In this document: positions 46,253 to 53,363 of the stretch, in pieces
Layout of the letters: each line of letters starts with the position of its first letter
How positions within the stretch are numbered: position 1 is the first letter of the stretch
Assembly (NCBI GenBank): GCA_902630925.1
Contig: CACOWO010000001.1
Coordinates: 62,001-126,000, forward strand
DNA length: 64,000 nt
Reading direction: 5' to 3'
From: an uncultured Pelagibacteraceae bacterium
GTDB lineage: Bacteria > Pseudomonadota > Alphaproteobacteria > Pelagibacterales > Pelagibacteraceae
Position numbers and translations under genes: made by a program
Notes under the pieces: generated by a model
Database searches by the model: none
Seen by the model: the letters and a program-made list of their open reading frames with translations, nothing else
Told to the model about the DNA's origin: nothing

Positions 46253-46996
46253 TTAATTATCTAAATTTCCCCAATCGTCTTCCTCATCGATTGAGTTATT
46301 AATTTTATTTTCTCTATCTTGTAAGTAAATGCTTTTAAATGAGGAGTATAAATCAATCGAATTTTTTTCTAAACTTTCGAAATTTTTTTCATTTTTAGCT
46401 CTAAAATCAATTGAAGTAGTTGCTTTAACTGAGTAATAATCTAGCGTATTGCCTGAAGTACTTAGCAGTTCATTTTCTCTCAAAGTTACATGAGCGAAAG
46501 GATCTACGAAAGTGTCAGCTATCAAGCCTATAGAGTCCCTTGCGGTTGTGGGACCCAAAATTGGAAGAACGAAATAACATCCTGGTCCTATGCCATAAGA
46601 ACCTAGAGTTTGTCCTACATCCTCTTTATTTGGTTTTAAACCAATTTTTTCAGCAGGATTTAAAACTCCAAGCACACCGATAGTTGAGTTTATTGCAAAA
46701 CTTCCAACTGAGTGACCAAGTTGCTTAAAATTTCCTTGTAGAATATTATTTGGAATTGTCAAAAGAGTTCCAATATTTGATGTAAAGTTATTTGTACCTT
46801 TCCTCAACGGATCTGGTAATTTATTATATCCCTTAGCTATAGGCTCCAAAATCACATCGTCTACTACCATATTAAATTTAAAGATTGCTCTGCTAGTTTT
46901 TTCGAAACATTCTTCTGCAGATTTTACAGCCGTAGTCACAAAAAGTAGTATAGATACCGAAATTGTTAGAATTTTAATTTTTTTTGTAATTTGCAT
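46253..46996 (-). CDS. mlaA: MlaA/VacJ-family outer-membrane lipid asymmetry protein
   Basis: A 247-residue protein. The MlaA core is clear: RAIFKFNMVVDDVILEPIAKG, PLRKGTNNFTSNIGTLLTIPN, GSFAINSTIGVLGVLNPAE, DVGQTLGSYGIGPGCYFVLP and LGPTTARDSIGLIADTFVDP. E. coli MlaA is a lipoprotein ring in the outer membrane that removes mislocalised phospholipids. Here the signal peptide ends VKSAEECFEK, which does not look like a lipobox, so it is probably cleaved by signal peptidase I and not lipidated. The C-terminus is acidic (IDEEDDWGNLD). Confidence 0.92.
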   Translation of the reverse strand: MQITKKIKILTISVSILLFVTTAVKSAEECFEKTSRAIFKFNMVVDDVILEPIAKGYNKLPDPLRKGTNNFTSNIGTLLTIPNNILQGNFKQLGHSVGSFAINSTIGVLGVLNPAEKIGLKPNKEDVGQTLGSYGIGPGCYFVLPILGPTTARDSIGLIADTFVDPFAHVTLRENELLSTSGNTLDYYSVKATTSIDFRAKNEKNFESLEKNSIDLYSSFKSIYLQDRENKINNSIDEEDDWGNLDN

Positions 46997-47091
46997 AATG
47001 GCTATATATATATATTTACCTTATAATCTATATAAAATTTAGCTTAAAATTTGTCAAAATATGCAAGCATTAAGCCTGGTAATAGAAAATT

Positions 47092-47796
47092 ATGAAAATA
47101 TTAAGGGATTTTTCTCCAAATTATACAAAAGTTATTAGGTCTAAAGCAGAGATAAAATTTATAATTATTCATTATACCGGAATGCAATCAGAAATTGAAT
47201 CTCTCAAAAGACTTAAAAACCCCAAACACAAAGTAAGTTGTCATTATTTAATAAATAGAAAAGGCAAAATAATTCAATTAGTTAGAGAGAAAAATGTAGC
47301 TTGGCATGCAGGAAAGTCTAGATGGAAAAAATTTGTAAATTTAAACAATAATTCGATTGGCATTGAGCTTGTAAATAAAGGTCATAAATACGGTTATCAA
47401 AAATTTACCAATATCCAGATTAGAAACCTAATTAAATTATGTAAAAATTTAAAAAAAAAATATGCTATAAAAACTGAGAATTTTTTAGGCCACTCAGATA
47501 TTTCGCCTTTAAGAAAAATTGATCCTGGTGAAAAATTTCCTTGGAAAAAGTTAAGTCATCTCAAAATTGGTCAATGGTTTAAAGACAGAACAAACTTTAA
47601 CAGAAACAGTAAAAATTTAAGATTGGTGTTTTTCAAAAATTTACGTAAATTAGGTTACAGATATTTTAGTATTAATAAAAAAAACTATAGTGATAAGAAA
47701 GTAATTAAATCTTTCCAACAGCACTATTTGCCAAAAAATGTGACAGGTAAGATAGATCGAAAAACCTACGAAATTAGCCATTTTTTAACTAATTAA
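47092..47796 (+). CDS. N-acetylmuramoyl-L-alanine amidase, AmpD/AmiD-like (amidase_2)
   Basis: A 234-residue zinc amidase. Metal ligands fit AmpD: H27 in IIIHYTGM, H134 in FLGHSDISPLRKIDPG and D144 in the same segment. VSCHYLINRKGKIIQLV and VAWHAGKSRWKKFVNLNNNS are standard. Residues 175-234 form a degraded peptidoglycan-binding-1-like domain, with FKNLRKLGYRYF and VIKSFQQHYLPKNVTGKIDR. No signal peptide is seen, so it is likely a cytoplasmic anhydro-muropeptide amidase in wall recycling. It is divergent from mlaA with a 95-bp gap. Confidence 0.87.
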   Translation: MKILRDFSPNYTKVIRSKAEIKFIIIHYTGMQSEIESLKRLKNPKHKVSCHYLINRKGKIIQLVREKNVAWHAGKSRWKKFVNLNNNSIGIELVNKGHKYGYQKFTNIQIRNLIKLCKNLKKKYAIKTENFLGHSDISPLRKIDPGEKFPWKKLSHLKIGQWFKDRTNFNRNSKNLRLVFFKNLRKLGYRYFSINKKNYSDKKVIKSFQQHYLPKNVTGKIDRKTYEISHFLTN

Positions 47797-47842
47797 TTTT
47801 TAACTTCTTGAAAAAAGTTTTATTATTTTATAAAAAGCTAAT

Positions 47843-48197
47843 GCCAGATAATTGGATTATCGCTATTAGTTATCTAATAGAGGAAAGTCCGGGCTCCATA
47901 AAGACACAGTGCCAGTTAATGGCTGGCGAAGGTGACTTCAGGGATAGTGCCACAGAAAATAAACCGCCTTATCAAGGCAAGGGTGAAAAGGTGAGGTAAG
48001 AGCTCACCGGTTTTTTGGTAACAAAAAACGCACGGTAAACCCCACTGGGAGCAAGGTTAAATAGAGGAGACAGTGTGTTTTACACAAAAAACAGTCTTTA
48101 GTTAGTCTTCTGGGTTAACCGCTTGAGCTTAAGTGTGAATTTAAGCCTAGATAAATGAGATCTTAAATGACAGAACCCGGCTTATAGATTATCTGGC
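47843..48197 (+). ncRNA. rnpB: RNase P RNA (class A)
   Basis: The RNA subunit of RNase P that matures tRNA 5' ends. The universal CR-I segment GAGGAAAGTCCGGGCTCC lies at 47880-47897, and the matching 3' core GACAGAACCCGGCTTAT is near 48170. Ends were set by the P1 helix: GCCAGATAAT at 47843-47852 pairs perfectly with ATTATCTGGC at 48188-48197. Loop and helix segments such as GTGAGGTAAGAGCTCACCGG are typical of bacterial type A. A small open frame inside it is spurious. Its position just upstream of mraZ is common in alphaproteobacteria. Confidence 0.97.
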
Positions 48198-48253
48198 GAT
48201 AATCATACTTAATTTATGTTCTACTTTTGTGCTTTTTGCATAATATAAACATA

Positions 48254-48295
48254 TTGACTAATTCTACAAAACCCATACTATCCCAAATAATCCCA
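48254..48295 (+). promoter_or_regulatory. mraZ promoter overlapped by three MraZ boxes
   Basis: Three CCCA elements start at 48272, 48282 and 48292, exactly 10 bp apart; on the minus strand they read TGGG-N6-TGGG-N6-TGGG. E. coli MraZ binds TGGGN repeats with 5-nt spacers, the same period. A -35-like TTGACT lies at 48254-48259, and a -10-like TACTAT at 48276-48281 with a 16-bp spacer falls between boxes one and two. Bound MraZ would cover the promoter, fitting its role as an autorepressor of the dcw cluster. The boxes are exact; the promoter match is moderate. Confidence 0.72.
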
Positions 48296-48343
48296 TAATG
48301 GAGGATTTATTGAAATATTTTAAAAATAGGGTTTTACACAAGA

Positions 48344-48808
48344 ATGTTTTTATCAAGTTACGAAAACAAAATAGACAAGAAAGGACGAGTTTCTGTGCCT
48401 GCAACATTTAGATCTTATTTGGGAGGAATGGGATATAACGGTTTTATTACCTATCCATCTTTTAATCATTCAGCTTTAGAGGCCTGTTCTCAAGATAGAA
48501 TTGAGAAACTTTCTAATGCAATTGACTCTCTCAATCCATTTGAGGAAAAAAGAGATTTTTTTGCAACCTCAATATTGTCAGAAAGTGAAAACTTACAATT
48601 TGATACGGAGGGTAGAGTTTCATTATCTGAAAAATTACTTTTACATGCAAAAATCAAGAATACTGTTTTATTTGTAGGACTTGGGAAAACATTTCAAATT
48701 TGGGAGCCGTATAACTTTGAAAAATTTAAATTAGTAGCAAGAAAAAAAGCTTATCAAAATAGATCTAATCTTAAATGGGAAAATAAACAGAAGGGAGAAT
48801 TGTCATGA
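48344..48808 (+). CDS. mraZ: Transcriptional regulator MraZ
   Basis: A 154-residue AbrB-like DNA-binding protein with two swapped-hairpin domains. The first is FLSSYENKIDKKGRVSVPATFRSYL, containing the family D-x-K-G-R motif; the second is LQFDTEGRVSLSEKLLLHAKI. FVGLGKTFQIWEPYNFEKF closes the core. MraZ represses the dcw promoter in E. coli and Mycoplasma. It is first in the cluster, and its stop forms an ATGA overlap with ftsZ rather than rsmH, so translation of the two is probably coupled. Confidence 0.96.
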   Translation: MFLSSYENKIDKKGRVSVPATFRSYLGGMGYNGFITYPSFNHSALEACSQDRIEKLSNAIDSLNPFEEKRDFFATSILSESENLQFDTEGRVSLSEKLLLHAKIKNTVLFVGLGKTFQIWEPYNFEKFKLVARKKAYQNRSNLKWENKQKGELS

Positions 48809-50307
48809 GTATAAATATTGGAGGCGGAGAACTAAGGGAATTAAAACCAAGAATATTAGTTTTAGGAGTAGGCGGTGCAGGAGGAAATGCAATAAATGCA
48901 ATGATCGAGTCAGGTATGGAAGGAGTTGAATTTGTTGCAGTTAACACTGATGCACAAGATTTAAAAATGAGCAAAGCCGAGGCGAAAATACAAATTGGAA
49001 TGAATTTAACAAAAGGCTTAGGAGCAGGAGCTAAACATGATATTGGTCAAGCAGCAGCGGATGAGTCTTTAAACGAAATTTCAAATTATATTCAGGGAGC
49101 TAACATGGTTTTCATTACGTCAGGTATGGGTGGAGGAACCGGTACAGGTGCATCCCATGTTATCGCTAAGGCAGCTAGGGAACTAAATATTTTAACTGTT
49201 GGTGTAACTACTTTACCTTTTTCTTATGAAGGCCCAAAGAGAATGAGAAGAGCAGTTGAAGGTTTAGAAGAATTTAAAAAACATCTTGATACTGTAATTG
49301 TTGTACCTAATCAAAATCTATTTAAAATTGCAAGCGAAACAACAACGTTTGAAGAGTCATTCAACTTATCTAACAATGTTCTAAAACACGGAGTACAAAG
49401 TGTGACTGATCTTATGGTTAGACCAGGAATGATTAATTTGGATTTTGCAGATGTAGAAACTGTAATGAGCTCTATGGGTAAAGCGATGATGGGTACCGGT
49501 GAAGCTGAAGGAGAAAATAGAGCAATGGTTGCTACAGAGATGGCATTAAACAATCCTTTGATAGATGAATATTCACTGCAAGGTGCAAAAGGATTATTAA
49601 TTAATATTACAGGAGGAAATGATCTTACTTTATTTGAAGTAGATCAATCTGTTAATAAAATCAGAGCTGAAGTAGATCCAGAGGCCGAATTGATATTTGG
49701 GGCAATAAAAGATGAAAGCATGACAGGAAAAATAAGAGTATCTATAGTTGCTACTGCTCTCGATGGTTTTAACAAAGAGGGAAAAACTGTTCTAAATATG
49801 GTTTCTCGTATACAGAGCCGAAACACTGGTAACTCAGAAAATTTATTTTCCCACAATCCTAGGATGGAAAATAATACCCTGAACTCTATAGACGGAGCAA
49901 CAGCCTTTAAATTAGATGATACTTATTTATTAAAACAGGAGGAAGAGCAAAATTCCTCGTTCGGAGGTGTTGAAGATAACTTGGAGAGTCAAGAATTTGA
50001 TATATCCCCTGCAAGTGTCGAACAAAAAGCTTCTGAAAAAATACCTAATGGGGTTTCAATTGAAAGCGCATCTTATATTGAAAATAATAATTTAGATGCA
50101 CACGAAAGTGATGAAAGTTTAAATATTGATAAATATGAATATACTCCAAAATTGTTTTCTGAAAATCTAAATTCTCAATCATCAGAAGAAATAAATAATG
50201 ACATCAACGAAAAAGATAAGGTCGACTCCGAACATTTATTTGATCAGGAATTAAAAGATGAAGAGGATTTTGAAATTCCTGCATTTTTGAGAAAACAAAA
50301 ATTCTAA
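48805..50307 (+). CDS. ftsZ: Cell division GTPase FtsZ
   Basis: A 500-residue tubulin homolog that forms the Z-ring. The GTP-binding loop [21 protein letters not shown]1 ([13 protein letters not shown]) and T3-T5 loops are intact, and T7 has [17 protein letters not shown]. After residue 320 a long, acidic, low-complexity linker runs to the conserved C-terminal peptide [13 protein letters not shown] that binds FtsA and other partners. In most alphaproteobacteria ftsZ follows ftsA at the far end of the dcw cluster; here it lies second, coupled to mraZ by ATGA. A GGGAG upstream may serve as its ribosome site. Confidence 0.98.
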   Translation: MSINIGGGELRELKPRILVLGVGGAGGNAINAMIESGMEGVEFVAVNTDAQDLKMSKAEAKIQIGMNLTKGLGAGAKHDIGQAAADESLNEISNYIQGANMVFITSGMGGGTGTGASHVIAKAARELNILTVGVTTLPFSYEGPKRMRRAVEGLEEFKKHLDTVIVVPNQNLFKIASETTTFEESFNLSNNVLKHGVQSVTDLMVRPGMINLDFADVETVMSSMGKAMMGTGEAEGENRAMVATEMALNNPLIDEYSLQGAKGLLINITGGNDLTLFEVDQSVNKIRAEVDPEAELIFGAIKDESMTGKIRVSIVATALDGFNKEGKTVLNMVSRIQSRNTGNSENLFSHNPRMENNTLNSIDGATAFKLDDTYLLKQEEEQNSSFGGVEDNLESQEFDISPASVEQKASEKIPNGVSIESASYIENNNLDAHESDESLNIDKYEYTPKLFSENLNSQSSEEINNDINEKDKVDSEHLFDQELKDEEDFEIPAFLRKQKF

Positions 50308-50325
50308 TGTCATCAGCACGGACAA

Positions 50326-51336
50326 ATGATCAACCAAACCTCATCACTGGAATTCTCCCATTTTCCAGTGATGTTGAATGAAATCTTAAAGATTTCTTCC
50401 CCATCTAATGGAGGAAGCTTTCTAGATTGTACATTTGGGGGCGGCGGTTATTCAAAAGAAATTCTTAAATTTGATAACACAAATGTACTAGCGATTGATA
50501 GGGATGAAAAAATATTATCAATAGCTAAAGAAATAAAGAAAAAATTCCCAGAAAGATTTAAATTTTACCAAAAAAAATTCAGCGAGTTAAATGATTTATC
50601 CCATGACAAAGTTGATGTGGTAATATTTGATTTAGGTATATCCTCAATTCAGCTAGATGACTTGAACAGAGGCTTCTCGTTTAATTCAGAAAAAGAACTA
50701 AATATGGCTATGGGTTTAAATAAAATTACAGCAATGGATGCTGTCAACAATTTAGGTGAATTAGATTTAAAATCAATTATTAAAGTTTTAGGTGATGAAA
50801 AAGAAGCATCTAGAATAGCAAAAAATATTATAAAATTTCGGAATGAAAAAAAAATTATTAAAACAAGTGACTTAGTTAAGATAATTAAAAAAAGTAAGAA
50901 AAAAAATTTTTTAAATAAAATAGATCCGTGTACAAAAACATTCCAAGCATTGAGAATATTTGTAAATAAAGAGATTACGGAATTAGTAAATGGATTAATT
51001 AATGCAACAAAAAAGCTTAAACCTGGTGGAAAAATATTAGCAATAAGTTTCCATTCAATTGAAGACAGGATAATTAAATATTTCTTTTCCAATTTTTCAA
51101 AAAATAGATCAAGACCATCAAGGTATTTTCCTGAAGATACAAAAAATAAATTGATATTATTTGAGGAATACAAAAATAAAGTGTTTGTTCCTTCAAAAAA
51201 TGAATTAAGTAAAAACAGTAGATCAAGATCAGCAAAACTAAGATTTGCCATAAGAAGTAAAAATAAATTTGAATATCCAAAAGAAATTTTTAAAAAGTTT
51301 AAAAAATATTTAGAATTAGAAGAAATAAATGTTTAA
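50326..51336 (+). CDS. rsmH: 16S rRNA (cytosine-1402-N4)-methyltransferase
   Basis: A 336-residue MraW/RsmH enzyme. Motifs are HFPVMLNEILKI, DCTFGGGGYSKEIL (AdoMet site), VLAIDRDEKIL, VDVVIFDLGISSIQLDDLNRGFSF, TKTFQALRIFVNKEI, GGKILAISFHSIEDRIIKYFF and a closing SRSAKLRFAIR. It methylates the decoding centre of 16S rRNA. It normally follows mraZ directly; here ftsZ comes between, with an 18-bp gap. Its stop overlaps the ftsL start by 8 bp. The full length and motifs are standard. Confidence 0.96.
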   Translation: MINQTSSLEFSHFPVMLNEILKISSPSNGGSFLDCTFGGGGYSKEILKFDNTNVLAIDRDEKILSIAKEIKKKFPERFKFYQKKFSELNDLSHDKVDVVIFDLGISSIQLDDLNRGFSFNSEKELNMAMGLNKITAMDAVNNLGELDLKSIIKVLGDEKEASRIAKNIIKFRNEKKIIKTSDLVKIIKKSKKKNFLNKIDPCTKTFQALRIFVNKEITELVNGLINATKKLKPGGKILAISFHSIEDRIIKYFFSNFSKNRSRPSRYFPEDTKNKLILFEEYKNKVFVPSKNELSKNSRSRSAKLRFAIRSKNKFEYPKEIFKKFKKYLELEEINV

Positions 51337-51658
51337 ATTAAAATTTATAGTTTCCGCAATCGTATTAGTTTCCTTTTTAATATTTACCTCTACTATTAAA
51401 AATAAAACAAGAGTAATAGAAAAAAATATAACAAATTTGAATAAAAAGATTTTATTAACCAAGAAAAATCTTAATGAAGCTCAATTAGAATTCTACTATT
51501 TATCTTCTCCAGCTCAAGTAGAAAAAAAATTAAATATCATAGGTTTTGATAATTACTATCCAATTTCATATTCAAGAATATTTTTTGATTTTTCAGAATT
51601 TACTAATTTAGATAAAAGAATTTCACATATCAAAAATAACAATGAAAAAAAGAAATAA
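51329..51658 (+). CDS. ftsL: FtsL-like division protein
   Basis: A 109-residue bitopic protein. One membrane helix (about residues 4-21, KFIVSAIVLVSFLIFTS) is followed by a coiled-coil stretch with heptad spacing (VIEKNITNLNKKILLTKKNLNEAQLEFYYL) and the short motif SSPAQVEKKL. This small design, placed between rsmH and ftsI, defines FtsL, which bridges FtsB/FtsQ and activates FtsWI. Sequence identity across the family is low, so position carries much of the call. It overlaps ftsI by 17 bp. Confidence 0.82.
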   Translation: MFKLKFIVSAIVLVSFLIFTSTIKNKTRVIEKNITNLNKKILLTKKNLNEAQLEFYYLSSPAQVEKKLNIIGFDNYYPISYSRIFFDFSEFTNLDKRISHIKNNNEKKK

Positions 51659-53363
51659 AAAAAAAATTAATATAAATCAAACAAGTTTTTATTTTGAGGA
51701 TTATGTAGAGACAAATAAAAAAAATAAAGTATTAAAAAAATCAAATAATCTTCATGATAGAATTTACTTATTATTCTTTTTCTTTTTATCTTTAATATTA
51801 ATCTTCTCTATCAAAATTACACACATATCATTAAACAAAAAAAATATGTTTAGTTTAGAAGAACAAAATTCAAAATTTTCACTATTACGTAGAGATATAG
51901 TAGATAGAAATGGTGAAATAATCTCAAGAAATATAAATACTTTCCACGCCGCCATAGACCCAAAACAAGTTACAGATAAAAAAAAACTATTAATTAAACT
52001 AAGATTAAATTTTCCAAATCTTCCAATTAATGAAATAAGAGAGAAGCTAAATGATAATAAATATTTTCGAATAAAAAAGAGAATTGATCAAACAGAAAAA
52101 GATAAGTTTTGGGCTTTAGGAGAAAAGGCAATAAAATTTGAACCTTTTCAAGCAAGAATGTACACGCATGGTAATTTATTTAGTCATGTTATCGGTCAAG
52201 TCGATTATGACAATTATGGTATTTCAGGTATCGAAAAATATTTTGATAAAGAATTAAAAAATAAAAATTTACTAGGTAGTCCACTACAACTTACTTTAGA
52301 CAGCAATATTCAGTATATTATAAACAAGGAACTTAATGATGCCATCGAAACTTTCAGAGCAACCGGTGGTGGAGCATTATTAATGGATGTGAATAATGGT
52401 GAAATTATATCTCTAGTTTCCTTACCAAATTTTGATATTAACCAAAGGTCAACTATCAAAGACAAAAAATACATTAATAAAATCACAAAGGGAGTTTATG
52501 AGCTAGGTTCAATCTTTAAAACTTTTACAGTAGCCTTGGTTCTTGAAAAAAAATTAGCAAATACAAATACTATCATTAAAAATATACCCAAAAAAATCAA
52601 ATGCTCCATTCATGAGATTACCGACATGAATGAACATCCAAAAGATTTAACAGTTGAAGAAATTTTAGTCAGATCTTCAAATGTTGGTTCCGTAATACTC
52701 GCAAAAAAAGTCGGTGAAAAAAATTTTAAAGAATTTATTAGCGATACCAAATTAACACAAAACCCAAAAATTGAATTAGAGGAAGTTGGAGTTCCACACA
52801 AATTAAAATGGAATAGATGTAAATTGGAAACAATTTCATTCGGTCATGGTATAACCACTACTCCTTTACAGGCCACAACGACATATGCTGCATTAATCAA
52901 TGGTGGAAAATTAGTCACTCCAAGCTTAATAAAAAAAAGAGAAATAAAAAATCATAATTCAATAGTTTCGAGAGAAACGAGTAAAAAATTAAGATATATT
53001 TTAAGAAAAGTTGTTAACAGCAAAGATGGAACAGCAAGTCTAGCTGATAAAGATGGTTACTATGTTGGAGGAAAAACAGGTACCGCTGAAAGTTATGGAG
53101 ACAAAAAAGATAGAATAAATACTTTTATCTCTGTATTTCCAGCTCATAATCCAAATTATTCTTTGTTTATAATGTTGGAAAATCCAAAAATTAATAAAGA
53201 ATTAATTTATGATTATAGAGGCATAAAGACAAAAGCGCCTTATAACACTTCTGGATGGAATTCAGTTTATGTTGCTGGCAAAATAATAGAAAAAATTGGA
53301 CCAATTTTAGCCATAAATAATTATGAATTTACAAAACAGAATGTTGTTAAAAAATTTAATTAA
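51642..53363 (+). CDS. ftsI: Septal peptidoglycan transpeptidase FtsI (PBP3)
   Basis: A 573-residue class B penicillin-binding protein. A single N-terminal helix (IYLLFFFFLSLILIFSIKI) anchors it. The pedestal domain follows, with RRDIVDRNGEIISRNI. Transpeptidase motifs are S290-I-F-K (catalytic serine), S345-S-N347 and K478-T-G. ISVFPAHNPNYSLFIMLENP is the usual C-terminal strand. It crosslinks septal wall with FtsW. Its end overlaps murEF by 41 or 23 bp depending on that gene's start. Confidence 0.96.
   Translation: MKKRNKKKININQTSFYFEDYVETNKKNKVLKKSNNLHDRIYLLFFFFLSLILIFSIKITHISLNKKNMFSLEEQNSKFSLLRRDIVDRNGEIISRNINTFHAAIDPKQVTDKKKLLIKLRLNFPNLPINEIREKLNDNKYFRIKKRIDQTEKDKFWALGEKAIKFEPFQARMYTHGNLFSHVIGQVDYDNYGISGIEKYFDKELKNKNLLGSPLQLTLDSNIQYIINKELNDAIETFRATGGGALLMDVNNGEIISLVSLPNFDINQRSTIKDKKYINKITKGVYELGSIFKTFTVALVLEKKLANTNTIIKNIPKKIKCSIHEITDMNEHPKDLTVEEILVRSSNVGSVILAKKVGEKNFKEFISDTKLTQNPKIELEEVGVPHKLKWNRCKLETISFGHGITTTPLQATTTYAALINGGKLVTPSLIKKREIKNHNSIVSRETSKKLRYILRKVVNSKDGTASLADKDGYYVGGKTGTAESYGDKKDRINTFISVFPAHNPNYSLFIMLENPKINKELIYDYRGIKTKAPYNTSGWNSVYVAGKIIEKIGPILAINNYEFTKQNVVKKFN

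Noticed and set aside
47808..47999. A 63-codon open frame over the RNase P RNA
   Set aside because: It lies inside the conserved RNase P core and its residues match no family; the RNA explains the sequence.
48188..48203. Hairpin ATTATC-TGGC-GATAAT at the rnpB 3' end as a terminator
   Set aside because: The left arm is already used in the P1 helix of RNase P RNA and no T-run follows.
50649..51251. A 200-codon minus-strand frame opposite rsmH
   Set aside because: It is a mirror of a well-recognised gene; its content is the F/L/I-rich bias expected from the complement of AT-rich coding DNA.
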